A stretch of 64,000 bases of DNA from NCBI GenBank assembly GCA_905221615.1, contig CAJNDT010001255.1, forward strand, positions 1-64,000, given 5' to 3'. The position numbers and the translations under genes were made by a program. Below the pieces are notes generated by a model that was not told the origin of the DNA, ran no database searches, and saw nothing but the letters and a program-made list of their open reading frames with translations. Positions 18,973-29,514 of this stretch are shown here, piece by piece. The DNA comes from Symbiodinium sp. CCMP2592. Lineage: Eukaryota > Sar > Dinophyceae > Suessiales > Symbiodiniaceae. How positions within the stretch are numbered: position 1 is the first letter of the stretch; each line of letters starts with the position of its first letter.

Positions 18973-20888
18973 TCAAAGATTTCGGGCCCTGATACAGTAT
19001 TGACACACCTTGCGATTCTTGATGTGCCCTACCTGTCGAAGCCCTCGGCAGTTCTCACAGTTGTGAACACAATCACCCCCACCTCAGAAAAATACACTCT
19101 CTCGGATGGCCCCAGCACAATAACAGGATCCGTTTGAACTGCAGTGGAGACTCCTACGGTTCTACTCCTGCTAGGTCCTCCTGTAGAAGATTCACCAGTG
19201 AACCCCGAATGTCCAACAGATCCGGAAGGCTGAGAAGGCATAGTGGCGGTTGAAGTTGCAGGGTATGCGACCTGAACAGGAGAGGTTGCGGAATGGGTAC
19301 CGCTGCAGGCTGCAGTGAAAGCTTGGCCCGACAGGAAAGCAGAGGCAGTCTGCTCCTCTGGAGGGTGCGCGCTGTGCATATGCATGCTGATGCCACCATA
19401 CACCACCGTAGGACCGGCACTTGTCCCAGGGAGCGGTGTCAACGGTTGAGCCGCGCACTTGTACCTCCCGCTCTGCTTGGGATGAACCTCGTCATCCCCA
19501 GTTGGGCTACTCACTTCGCTGCTTATAGCCGCTGCAACCTTCTCCTGGAGTCTTCGGGACCGCCTGGAGCTCTGCTCTGTAGACACTGCACACACCTGGG
19601 CCGCAGGCTCCCGTCGTCGATATGGAGCCCCGCTGGCTTCCCAAATGAACAATGTCGATAGCACCACCAACAATGTGGCTACCGCAAGCTCCCAGGGCCA
19701 CTCTATGGACACCCCTGCTTCATGATCGGAAACCTCCGAGCTGCCCTTGCACAAACAGACTTGAAGCAGCACAAGCAATCCCGAAAGGCAGGGACTTGTC
19801 TGGGCAGCCACCCGTTTCACAGCTGCACCCTCTGCTTGATCCTTGGTGGGATACTCTCCAAAATGCAAAAGATCACACAGAAACTTTGTCCTCTGGGAAG
19901 ACAACGGCTTCGTAAGGATATCTGCCTTCTGGTACTCCCCGCGACAGTGTCTCACGGTCCAACCTTGCTTTAGCAGCTGGCGGATCTTATGCCCTCTCAC
20001 TTTCAAGTGACGAGTCCTTTGATTGCCAGCTCCCCCGATGAAGGAGATAGACGCCGTATTGTCTAGGTTGAGTTCCACTGTCGTGGCTGGGATTCCAAGG
20101 TCAGACAACACAGTCAGAAGCGATTCGGCATAAGTGCATCCTTCCACCGCCTGAATCAATTCCGCCTCCGAGGAACTCAAGGCTATCAACGACTGCTTTG
20201 ATGCCTTCCAAAGCACCGGAACGCCATAAACCTCAACCACGTGTCCCCCGAAAGAGTGCTGGCCTTGCGGACTAAAGGAGGCGTCAGTGTAAACCCGAAT
20301 GGGAGGCGCCTCACCGTCTGGGCGCAGGTGCAGCCTATACCCCTTAGTCTGCGCTAAGTATGCCAGCAAACGTTGCCCAATGGCAATTGCAGCGTGAGGG
20401 TCACCTGCTACCTTAGAGCATAGTATACCGGTCGTGTAGGCGATGTCAATCCGAGTCCGTTGCGACAGCCATAGACACTCGCCGGCAATCCGTTGTGCCA
20501 GCCTGACAGTTGGCTCATCAAACGGTAGGATCTCATGATCATCGCCTGCCAAATACTCCTTTGGGCAAACCAACCTCGACCTCGTCCCCTCTGGAAGCTC
20601 ATGGGATCGAATCAGCTCATCCACATAAGCCTCTTGATCTAGGCTGTAGTGGCCATCTTCATGCTTGCTCAGCTGCATTCCCAGAAACCGGATTGGTGCT
20701 CCTGGCTTGGCCTCGCTCAACCCATCAGTTTCCCACCCGCCTTCAGTGGTGATCCACTCATGAAGCCCTTTTGCGGTGGCTTCGTCGCTCAGGACCAAGA
20801 AGTCGTCCACGTAGGTTATCAGGTAACCCACAAGACTCTTCCCTTTCATGATCCGCCAGATAGAGGAGTCTGACTCCCCTTGTTCCAA
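18973..20888 (-). pseudogene. Copia reverse transcriptase (C-terminal part), RNase H and tail
   Basis: The long ORF contains the RT active-site box YVDDFLVL (about 20,790-20,813) and then RNase H: VYTDASF, SSSEAEL, LNLDNTASI and the copia terminal motif KADILTKPL. After RNase H comes a Glu-flanked hydrophobic helix (WELAVATLLVVLSTLFIW, about 19,640-19,700), a Ser/Thr/Pro-rich region, and VYFSEVG. A one-base shift near 19,060 would continue as GDCVHNCENCRGLRQ and KVCQYCIRARNL to a stop at 18,973, a paired Cys/His cluster that looks metal-binding. RT and RNase H copy the element RNA into DNA; the role of the tail is unknown. Confidence 0.85.
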
Positions 20889-22240
20889 GTGACACCCGAG
20901 AAACCTGGCTGTGAGCAGCTTGGCATCGCGGTGGTCTGACCACCATGCAGGTGCTTCCTAAAAGCCGTACAAAACCTTCCCTAAGGAGTAATACTCCCCT
21001 GGCTCTGCTAAGCCTAAGTCGATCAACCACCTCGGAGGGCGAAGCAAGTACCTTCGGGCAGCATGCTGAGGAAAGCCGACTTTATGTCGGTCGTGAAGGC
21101 TGACCATGCCTGCCGGCAGCCCTCAATGAGGGCTGACCTCACCACTTCAGCCGGCGCTCCGGCTGCATAAAGAGAGTCCGCGTCCACGTGGGACGTCTGG
21201 TTCCCACATCCCACCAATCTGCATTTTCTGCGAAACAGACCGTCTCCTGGGCCACTGGGAGGTTTTGCTGTAAATCACTGTAGTTTGAGGATCCGAGGCC
21301 TCCTGACCTTTGTGGCTTATGAGCACGCCGGGTCCAAGGAGCGTACCGAGCTCCTTTTCGATCGACCCCCGCCACATCTCAAGGTGTCTTCGCACCTCCT
21401 CCTGGGAAGCAGTGTGGGTGATGCTTAGCGGCTCCTGCAGGCTACTCAGTATCATCTCCAGATCCTTCGTAGTAGCGGCTTCTGCCTTGTTGATGCAAAC
21501 CACCTCGGACTCGGTAGTCCCAGAACGAAGAGCCTGTCGAACATGAGTGGGATTCGGCAGTGGGAAAGGTAACTCTGCACTCACTGGTCGACCTGAGGCT
21601 GACTGAGAGACCCTAACAGCCCGAATCTCTGGCGGTGGAGGCCCTGGAGGCTGTAGCTGGGGCTCCTCATACACGTCTTGCAATGGCAGTGGCTCCTCAT
21701 CAACCTCAATCATCTCAACCCTCAAGATGATCATCTCGAACACATCCCGAGGGTAATCGTGGATTGAGAACAGCAGCATCCTGTCTGGGAACGGTGCGTC
21801 ATCAACATAACCATCATCAGAGAACTGCATCACCCTTGCCAGCGTGATGGTGGTCCCATCATCTTGCCTCACAGCAAGGATTGGATCCTGATCCCAATCA
21901 CGTTGCTCCATGACGGTAGCAATGAGAAGGCCTTGAGGAATCCTGGCCGAGAACGGGTTCATTTCTGGATCTTCATTTGCACCTCCCAACACTCTCTGCC
22001 ACCGTTCAAAACGCCTTTCGAACTCTTCTTCATCAAGCTGACACAACTCACCCCATTCCTGTGCGCTCATCCTTGCAAACCTCACGCTCATACCAGCACG
22101 CCTTTGTCTAGGTGGTTGGATCTGGCGGGGCCTTGGTGGATGAAGCATCTGCGGGTTGGGGCCTACCAGCTTGCAAACCTTAGCGAGCGGCGCCTGGGTA
22201 GGAGGACTAAACCCTAGCCCTCGAAGGGTCTCCCGGTCAC
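20889..22240 (-). pseudogene. Copia reverse transcriptase, N-terminal part, broken
   Basis: The 22,240-21,230 part has an acidic linker and then RRHLEMWRGSIEKELGTLLG, the helix that opens RT in dinoflagellate copia elements. After a frameshift, VGCGNQTSHVDADSLYAAG and EVVRSALIEG follow, then TTDIKSAFL (first catalytic Asp region) and SLGKVLYGF. A stop codon directly follows YGF, and another shift is needed to reach the YVDD part. Confidence 0.75.
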
Positions 22241-22894
22241 CTTCCTCCAGGCTAGAGGTTCCCAAAGGGGTGTACCCGGCTGCAACCCAACTAAGTACTG
22301 GTTCCAACATGTGCCGTTTCTTTGGATCAAAAGACACAACCCTTTGGCCTACCCGCACCAAGCTCCCTCTGACTTCTACACCATCTTGGCCACCTCGCCA
22401 CCCTCGGACTCAACCCAGAGGTTCCGGGAAGAGACATGAGCAACCACGTTGCGTGACCCTGGCTCATTTCTTGAGTCGCGATGCACAGCAACTTTCTCGG
22501 CAGCCATGATCATTAACGAAGCCCATTGCCCCCCTTCATCGCCTTTGCTGTTGTGTCTGAGGTAGTAGTTAAGGTACTTCCCCAACATTGGGTGGACCTT
22601 GCTTGCCTTGGTAACACCTCGCAAACCACCGTGACAGTAGGCGCCGAGAATCGTAGAGAACTCCATTGGTCCTCTGTGCTTGCGTCTGGGTAACTCATTG
22701 GCTTGGCCGAAGGCAAGGTTGAGCAGTCTGGCACAGTCATCTACTGAAAACGCTTGCTCATCAAGTAGCTGCTCTGCAAGTACATCTGAGGCCAACTGGA
22801 TCGAACGAACTGCTCTCTTTCCTGTGACCCTTCGGAGAGGAGTACTTGGTTCCTCTGGGTTTGCATGCTCCTCCTCAATGTCTGCCTCTAGCAT
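22241..22894 (-). pseudogene. Dioxygenase-like domain inside copia element 1
   Basis: The sequence runs from an N-terminal helical part (CARLLNLAFGQANEL) through GAYCHGGLRGVTKASKV to AVHRDSRNEPGSRNVV and NLWVESEGG. After a small frameshift near 22,375 it continues QRVVSFDPKKRHMLEPV to VAAGYTPLG. HRD (about 22,470-22,480) and the later His (22,311-22,313) have the order and spacing of the HxD...H iron ligands of 2-oxoglutarate/Fe(II) dioxygenases. The Arg that normally follows the second His is not evident in this copy. Known family features suggest a double-stranded beta-helix; a TET/JBP-like activity on modified bases would be speculation. Confidence 0.5.
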
Positions 22895-22927
22895 GTCATT
22901 CCTACAGGCCTCTTCTGCATCGAACAG

Positions 22928-24420
22928 TTAGTCAGTGCGCCTTATATTCTTTGCTACAAGGTAGGCGTTTGAGGCCGAACGCAGCAGAACATGCCCTCCT
23001 TCCGTGTGGCGACGGGTGAAGATACACTGCACGCTCCCATCGAATGAACGGCCTCTTTGACTTCCCTGTGGGATGCTTGCTCTTGAACACCACCTGCTGG
23101 CCGAACCTGGGAAGGGAACTTGAGCCTTGCAGGGTCCTCTGGCGGTGTTCTGCACACGCAAACTCCATAGCTGCCGGCCATTTCTCCACCCCAAGACCAG
23201 ACGCCGCTAAATGCAACCGGGCCCTACTGTAGCTTTAACCCAACCCACAAGCCGCTCGGCTAAACCATTGGATTTTGGGTCATCTCCTTGGGTGAACGAG
23301 GGTTGGATCAACTGGGACTGAAGCCATTCCATCGTGCCTTTGGACATGAGCTCTTTGGCGCTGTCAGTGTGTGCAACCTTCACTGGATAACCTAATCTCT
23401 GGCACTCCGTGACAATCTCCTGAAGTCCGGCTAAGATTTGCGGGCCTTGCCTCGACTGGATAGGCACAACAAACCTCAGAACCTTGTTAGCACCGTCAAA
23501 GGTCATCTGCTCAACCAAAGCATCAAACTCTGTGTCGGACATAGAGGACACCCCCAACCTGTCCTCCCATGGATCTGTCTCATCCTCGTCGGGATGGCGG
23601 TCGCTGGCAGGCTCACAGGCTGAGGCAGAAAAAGCTCTGGAAAAGGTTCTGCTTCAAGGTCGCTCGCAAGTGCACCTCCGTTAGCTCCTTCGCTTCCGGG
23701 AACCTCCCTAGGCTGGCACTCCTCCTCAACCTGAACCCAATCAGCTTCGGAACCCGACCAGTCTATGTCCTCTAAATCCCGAGCTAGCATATCCTCAGGA
23801 CCTCCAGTCGCAGGGTTCTGGTCGGAGGCAGGTACAGGCTTGGGCTTGGCAGCCTCAGGCAATGCAATCTCAGGAATGCGGAGTCCCGCAACCAAGACGT
23901 ACTTGTACTTTCCTCCCCGATCATCCTGTCCACGTTCCTTGAATGGCCCTGCTAGGTCAAAGCTCAAGGCGTACATGTTGGGACACTTCACTCGTCTGTG
24001 CTGAAGTCCCAATGATCCGCTCATGACACACTGAAGGCAATCCTTACGGAACGGGATGTGGTGGGCATTGATGTGCCTTCTCCACCGTTCGCACTCCTTA
24101 ATTGCACTTAGGGTGGGTGCCCTAGGGTCAGGGTCTATGGGCTTCGTGTCCGGTGAATCAACCTCTATGTCACCTACACCAGCCCCAGGCACTGACTCCT
24201 CAGCAGCAGGTTCCTCTGCCCCTTCGTCTTGGTGCTCCTCACCTTCACTTTCTGAACTGCTGGCCTTAACCATCTCAACACGAGGCTCCCCCTTCAACAA
24301 GGATGCTGCCTTCCCAAACAACGCCAAACTCACTTCCCGGTTGAAGCAGGAGGGCCACGCAGCCTTCGAGGGCAGGCTGTCATCACGCGGAGCGGGATTG
24401 ATGCCTGCAACGCCCTTATC
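22928..24420 (-). pseudogene. Copia integrase, broken
   Basis: The zinc-binding H...H...C..C motif reads HINAHHIPFRKDCLQC (about 24,028-24,076). The core begins at LSFDLAGPF (first Asp). The second Asp is in HTDSAKEL (about 23,349-23,375) and the Glu in NGLAERLVGWVK (about 23,245-23,275). The C-terminal part reads FGQQVVFKSKHP. A frameshift near 23,560 and another near 23,210 split it. An acidic Ser/Glu-rich region precedes the zinc motif. Integrase inserts element DNA into the host chromosome. Confidence 0.8.
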
Positions 24421-24429
24421 TGAAAACCC

Positions 24430-24895
24430 TAGATTGGTGCACCACCGCACCGCACCCCACGCATCCAACCCTGAACCAGCATGCACGACCAGCCGCCACG
24501 CCCCGCCACCGCACCAACACGACCCCACGCATCCAACCGGCAACTCGCACCACTGCCACGACCGACCACCGCTCGCCAGCCCCCACCAGCACCGCCACCA
24601 CCACGACACCAACACGACCCCACAGCCACGCACCACTGCCACGACCCACCACCACACCGACCCCACACCCACGCATCCAACCGCACCACTCCCACGACCC
24701 ACCACCACCCGCCAGCACCACCACCAGCACTAGCACCACCCACCACCGCACCAACACGACCCCACACCCACACATCCAACCTTGAACCTTTAACACCCTT
24801 TATCCCCTGCTCGGCTTCCCATCCCGAACGAAACCCCGAACCCAAACCCCAATCACTTCCCCTCCACACATGCATGCATGCACACACACACACAC

Positions 24896-24944
<49 letters not shown>

Positions 24945-25095
24945 TAGATATAGATTTAGATATAGATATAGATATAGATATAGATATAGATATAGATATA
25001 GATATAGATATAGATATAGATATAGATATAGATATAGATATAGATATAGATAGATAGAAGATAGATAGATATATATATATATATATATATATATA
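24430..25095. repeat. CACCACGACC low-complexity tract and GATA microsatellites
   Basis: About 24,430-24,780 is an irregular C/A-rich tract with CACGCATCCAACC words. After a short unique part, (GATA)n starts near 24,895, passes into (GATATA)n from about 24,944, and ends in (TA)n at about 25,095. ORFs on either strand here are low-complexity artefacts. A telomere-like GGTTTGGGGTTACAGGGTTT word follows at about 25,106. Confidence 0.9.
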
Positions 25096-25136
25096 CGTGA
25101 TTCAAGGTTTGGGGTTACAGGGTTTAGGGCTTACTA

Positions 25137-25196
25137 TATATTTGTATATATGCACAAGTGTCTTTATAAAGACACTTGTGCTTATATACAAATATA
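25137..25196. repeat. 60-bp near-perfect palindrome
   Basis: Two 30-bp arms meet without a spacer at 25,166/25,167. The centre is GTCTTTATAAAGAC. The arms differ at one position only. Confidence 0.9.
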
Positions 25197-25350
25197 TACA
25201 CACATACACATACGCAGGTGCATATCCCTGCTTCATCTCGTTCATGAACTTTAAAACACACACACACACATTTATAAGTGATAACCCCGTTACATTAAAA
25301 TACTATAGATTGTCTACGTCATACAAAACATGGTTTTTGTAGGGACATGT

Positions 25351-25600
25351 TAACATCAAACGCCTGTCAGGTCTCTCTGAGTTTGCTGCTCATCGAGATC
25401 CTGAACTGGGAGGCAGCCGCCGAAACTGTTAACATCACAAGCCTGTCAGGTCTCTCTGGATTTGCTGCTCGTCCTGAACTGGGAGGCAGCCGAAACATGA
25501 AAAGCCGAAGCTGTTCACATCACAAGCTTGTGAGGTCTCTCTGGATTTGCTGCTCGTATTGAACTGGGAGGCAGCCGAAGCATGAAACATGTGCTCAGGG
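25351..25600. repeat. Tandem repeat, three units of about 80-86 bp
   Basis: Units begin near 25,351, 25,431 and 25,516. Each contains GGTCTCTCTG, TTTGCTGCTC and CTGAACTGGGAGGCAGCCG or close variants. The array lies just upstream of the plus-strand ORF pair and may be part of its leader. Confidence 0.85.
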
Positions 25601-25711
25601 TTGCAGGACTGTGGAAGAGATCGAAACAGTTTGAAAGACCACGCTGTGTGACATCTGTAGCTCGAGATTTTTTGTTTTCCAACATCTCGAGAATTTTCAC
25701 CCTCTGCTGCC

Positions 25712-26923
25712 ATGCCGTCGATGAAGCGCCCGGCTGCCTCCGAGGGAAGCTCTACCAGGAAGAGCTTGAAGGCCGAAGACTTGCAGTTGGTGGCCGTCGA
25801 AGGACAAGAGCTCGACGAGAAGATCGAGAACTTCAGGCAGAGCTCCGAGTGTGGATCCGGCACGCAAGCGGTGGATCAGTTCTTCAAGAACTTGACCACC
25901 AATGAACGGATGAGTATTTGGAAGAAGTTTGAGAGCGACCGGCACAGCACCCGGGCCAAGGCCAAGGAAGTCAACGACGCCTTCGAGAACTTGAAGGGCA
26001 AAGGCTCGATGGATCAGAAGAGGGCCATGCTGAAAGCATGGCTGAAAGGCGGCTTGAAGGAGGCTGCCATCGTGGCCAGCCTGGAGTTTGAGAACACCAC
26101 GACCAAGGCCGAGGAAGAGGAGTGGCTGCCCCTCCACAAAGCGAAGTCGCACTACGGCGAGTCCGAGCTCAAAGCTCGCCTGGAAGCAGGCGACTTGCTT
26201 CAATTTCGTGGGTCTGTGATCGTTTGCAGGGCTAAGTTTTAGATTTTGCAACATGTCGGCTTTATGTGCTTTCAACACGGAGGCACGCTGGAGTGGAGGA
26301 AGCGCAAAGACGACAAGAGGTTCATCGAAGTCCGGAAGGTGAAAGAAACCCGGAAGAGAGAATCAACGAGTCGCCATCGCATGTCGGCTACGGGAACTGG
26401 GAAGCTTCAGACCCCCGGGCTTTTGGCAGGCCTTCTTTCGGAGGGCGAAAGCGAGGAGAAGAACATGCCGGAGGACTTGGAAAAGTTGCTGGGTGTGAAG
26501 AATAAGGAGAAGGAGAAGGACCAGAAAGCCTTGAAGGAGAAGGAGACGGAGCAGAAGGCCTTGAAGGACAGGGAGAAGGAGCACGAGAAAGCCTTGCAGG
26601 CCTGCGACTCGGCGAGTGTCGCTTTGGACGAGACGGACAAGGAGAAGGCCTTCACGAAGCTCAGCACGGCGATGAAGTACGCCAGTGCCACCCGCGACAA
26701 GATCGAGCAGAAGATCCAATTCGGCAAGATGTCTTCAGAGATGAAGGGGATGGGGTCAAAGATCATGAAGTCCCTTCGGGCCGTCACGAAGGATTTGCTG
26801 CCTTTGAAAAGCAACCTGAAAAGCGCCAGCACAGCGACCAAGGCGAAGAAGCTGTGCCTCCAGATGGCCAAGTTGATCAAAGACGGCGAGAAGTGGATCA
26901 GCGAGATCCCCGCCGACAAGTGA
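25712..26923 (+). CDS. Dinoflagellate multi-copy family protein, two exons likely
   Basis: Exon 1 starts at MPSMKRPAASEGSS and contains a conserved-looking helical domain (NERMSIWKKFESDRHSTRAK ... EWLPLHKAKSHYGESELKAR). The same frame resumes after one TAG (26,240-26,242) with GTLEWRKRKDDKRFIEVRKV, so a short intron between about 26,212 and 26,282 is likely; its exact ends are unresolved. The second part has a Lys/Glu-rich coiled coil (about 26,480-26,600) and a C-terminal helical domain ending KLIKDGEKWISEIPADK. From memory, this architecture is widespread in symbiodiniacean gene models without known function. It lies 375 bp upstream of, and on the same strand as, the ORF at 27,298. Confidence 0.6.
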
Positions 26924-27297
26924 GTGCGGCGAGATTTGTTATCTCCACCGCTTGGCCAGCTCGATCGCTGACCAAGCTTCGCTGGATATTTTGATATCCT
27001 GTAGTTTTGATGTTTTGCTCCTGCCGCAGGAAACGACAGACTAGAGCCTCGCTCACGCTTTTGCTTGAAAATGCCGCATGACATGCACAGTGGAAGGATA
27101 ACGCCGGCACTGCCCCATGTTTGGGTTACTATAGTAGACTTGACAGGCCAACTTCCAGGCCAACTTCCAGGCCGAAGTCTTTGTGCCGACTCTGGTGCTT
27201 CACAAAAAAAGTGGTTGACGGACCGAGTGCCTTTTGCAATGCCTGCAAGCCTGGAAGCAGCTCCTCAAGCTCGTTGTTGAGTAGCTCAAAACCAACA

Positions 27298-29139
27298 ATG
27301 CCTGGATATAGGCAGGCTTTAGACCTGCAAGCCCATGGGCCTGGAGAGGGCAGCGATGTCGAGCATGACATGCCTGCCGTAGTGCAGGAGCTTCTTCTTC
27401 TATGGTCTCTGGGCGAGATGTCTGCAGCTGCTGTCCAGCGACTGGCTCATTCTCTGGTGTTGGACGGCCAGAGACATGAAAAGATCCTGGAATTAGCAGC
27501 ATTGGGGGCCTTTGGGCAGCAGCCAGGCAACGTGAGCAGGGACTTGCTTACCAGATATAGTGGAGATATCAGGGTATGCAACAGCACCAAACTCCAGGTG
27601 CCGTGTTCAGACCCCAAGTCCAACCCCAAGTTGAGCAGAGAGGAAACATCGTTGCTGCTGCCTCACGACCTTTTCGTCTCTTTAGCCGCCGAGTATAATG
27701 ATACGTTCCAAGCGATCATGGGGCTAGATAAAATACCCGATTTTTGGAAGCAAGTTCGCCGTGACGATTGGCATTGGACTTCGGAGTACCGACAGGCCGA
27801 TTTCTCCAACCCTTACTGCACACCGCTCTGGCTGCACGGAGATGGTGTCGAGTACGCAGACAAAAGAAGTGCCAGGGTTCTCAGTTGGGGAAGTTTGACT
27901 TGCTTGGGCTTTGCCCCAACAGTGTCAGCCTTGTTCGCTTGTTGCTTTGCTAAGCAGGCCACAAACAAGGATGAAGATCCGGATGGTGTGGAGGATACAT
28001 TTCGGCCTCTGTGGCAACAGCTGAAGTGGTCTTTCGAGGCTCTCCTGCAAGGGGATCACCCGTCCAGGGATCACAACGGTGACCGTTTTCCTTCAGGGAG
28101 TTATCGTGCCAAAATGGCTGGGACACCATTGTTTCAGCCGGTGCCAGACGGACCCAAGTACAGAGCCTGCCTGTGGTCGATCGTCGGCGACTACGAATGG
28201 TTCAGTTTGGACTTGAAACTGCCACACTGGAATTCCAAGCAGATGTGCGGTTGGTGCAATGCTCGCAGAGATGACGATGCCAAACTTTGGAGCTGTTTCA
28301 AGCACAAAGGATGGAAGTCCAAAGGCATCAACGACTATGAAGCCAATCCTGTGTTCACGCAGCCCCACATTTATTTGTATACTTTCCCATTCGTGCAATC
28401 TTTGAGTATATGCATTGATGTGCTGCACTGCATGGATCTAGGGGTCCTGGTGAGGTGTGAAGGATCCGTTTTAAAGCATCTCATCTACCACGAGCTGCCG
28501 AGCGATGCCCGAACCAACCTTGACAGAGTCTGGGAGGCAATTCAAAATCGATACGAACCGAACTGCAAATCCAGGCTGACGACCCTGACTTTGGCCATGA
28601 TCGTTCCCAAACCGAAATCGCCTCACGCATCCCACCCAGTATTGAAGCTCAAGGCGGCTGAGGCAAGGCATTTCTTGCCCCCGTTGACTAGCTGTTGTGA
28701 AGCATTGGGGCCGAAGACAAAGGTGCAGAAACTGAGGTTGCAAGGTTTGAAGCAGCTGTGTTCGTGGTATGAACTTTTGGACGAGATCGAGTTCGTGCCG
28801 AACGACGCACAAGCCAGAAAACTGAAGTCTTTGTTGCACGGCTTTTTGATGGTCAATGAGGAGCTGTGTGAATGGGCCAGAGAGCAAGGTTTCAATATTT
28901 ACGAACCAGTACCGAAGAATCCTTATTCCTATCACCTCGCAGAGCTTGCGAAGTACATCTCACCCAAACGGGTCTGGAGCTACAAGCAAGAGTCTTACAT
29001 GGGGGTGATTGCAGGTGTGGCAAACTCGTGTTCCTTCGGCACGAAGCTTCCCAGGATTGGTTTCAAGATAACTGAGAAAATGAGATACCTCATGCACTTT
29101 CACTGGCAATTTGGCCGGGTACAGGACAATGAAGACTAG
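27298..29139 (+). CDS. Dinoflagellate multi-copy protein, possible transposase
   Basis: The frame is open from 27,121; the preferred start is MPGYRQALDLQAHG at 27,298. Upstream in frame is a CRLWC...CNAC cluster that could be part of an N-terminal zinc finger if an upstream exon exists. Visible landmarks: AAVQRLAHSL and LGAFGQQPGNVSRDLL near the N-terminus, DLKLPHWNSKQMCGWCNARR in the middle (CxxC), and DVLHCMDLGVLVRCEGSVLK, an Asp-His-Asp-rich motif common to this family. There is no stop across about 610 codons, so it may be active. I do not recognise a described transposase catalytic triad; the transposase idea rests on its repetitive occurrence and its pairing with the upstream ORF. Confidence 0.55.
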   Translation: MPGYRQALDLQAHGPGEGSDVEHDMPAVVQELLLLWSLGEMSAAAVQRLAHSLVLDGQRHEKILELAALGAFGQQPGNVSRDLLTRYSGDIRVCNSTKLQVPCSDPKSNPKLSREETSLLLPHDLFVSLAAEYNDTFQAIMGLDKIPDFWKQVRRDDWHWTSEYRQADFSNPYCTPLWLHGDGVEYADKRSARVLSWGSLTCLGFAPTVSALFACCFAKQATNKDEDPDGVEDTFRPLWQQLKWSFEALLQGDHPSRDHNGDRFPSGSYRAKMAGTPLFQPVPDGPKYRACLWSIVGDYEWFSLDLKLPHWNSKQMCGWCNARRDDDAKLWSCFKHKGWKSKGINDYEANPVFTQPHIYLYTFPFVQSLSICIDVLHCMDLGVLVRCEGSVLKHLIYHELPSDARTNLDRVWEAIQNRYEPNCKSRLTTLTLAMIVPKPKSPHASHPVLKLKAAEARHFLPPLTSCCEALGPKTKVQKLRLQGLKQLCSWYELLDEIEFVPNDAQARKLKSLLHGFLMVNEELCEWAREQGFNIYEPVPKNPYSYHLAELAKYISPKRVWSYKQESYMGVIAGVANSCSFGTKLPRIGFKITEKMRYLMHFHWQFGRVQDNED

Positions 29140-29290
29140 AGTGTTGCCACTGCTGCAGCTGGAAGAGGTCGTGTCGCTGCCACGTACCGTGTTGCCTTTT
29201 TGTGTTTTGGTGGATCTGCAGTAGATGTATCAACGTTGGGCAGGTTGGATGACGGATCGCATCACAACCATCCTGAAGCATCTGGGCGAT

Positions 29291-29460
29291 AACAGGGGCT
29301 GCAGCAGCCCCATGCGATTGGGCCGAAGAGGCCCACCGACAACAGGGGCTGCAGAAGCCCCATGCGATTGGGCCGAAGAGGCCCACCGACAGCAGGGGCT
29401 GCAGAAGCCCCAAGCGATTGGGCCGAAGAGGCCCACCGACAGCAGGGGCTGCATAAGCCC
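29291..29460. repeat. Three and a half tandem 50-bp units with paired stems
   Basis: Units at 29,291, 29,341 and 29,391, and a partial one at 29,441. Each contains two small inverted repeats, GGGGCTGCAGAAGCCCC and GGGCCGAAGAGGCCC, so each unit can form two hairpins. A (TA)n run follows at about 29,487-29,508. Confidence 0.95.
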
Positions 29461-29514
29461 ATCCAAGATGAAGGGTTCAAAACATGCATATATATATATA
29501 TATATATATGCTTA

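Larger units (their letters stand above)
18973..24420 (-). mobile_element. Decayed Ty1/copia-type retroelement 1
   Basis: Minus-strand order: integrase zinc finger and core, integrase C-terminal part, dioxygenase-like domain, reverse transcriptase, RNase H, membrane helix, Cys/His tail. Integrase before RT is the Ty1/copia order. The 5' part (Gag and protease) is absent: coding similarity stops near 24,420 where a CACCACGACC-type low-complexity tract begins. At least five frameshifts or stops break it (near 23,560, 22,380, 21,230, 20,955 and 19,060). No LTRs were found. Confidence 0.85.
25712..29139 (+). mobile_element. Candidate two-gene mobile unit
   Basis: The two plus-strand ORFs share orientation, lie close together, belong to families I recall as multi-copy, and are bracketed by tandem repeats (25,351-25,600 and 29,291-29,460). 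They sit between retroelements of opposite orientation. Terminal inverted repeats or target duplications were not identified. Confidence 0.3.

Noticed and set aside
24416..24909. Overlapping ORFs on both strands rich in Trp/Gly/Val or His/Pro
   Set aside because: Low-complexity CACCACGACC tract; coding similarity of the copia element ends at its border.
26246..26923. Second ORF as an independent gene starting at 26,246
   Set aside because: It is in the same frame as the upstream ORF with only one stop between, and the first codons look like intron sequence.
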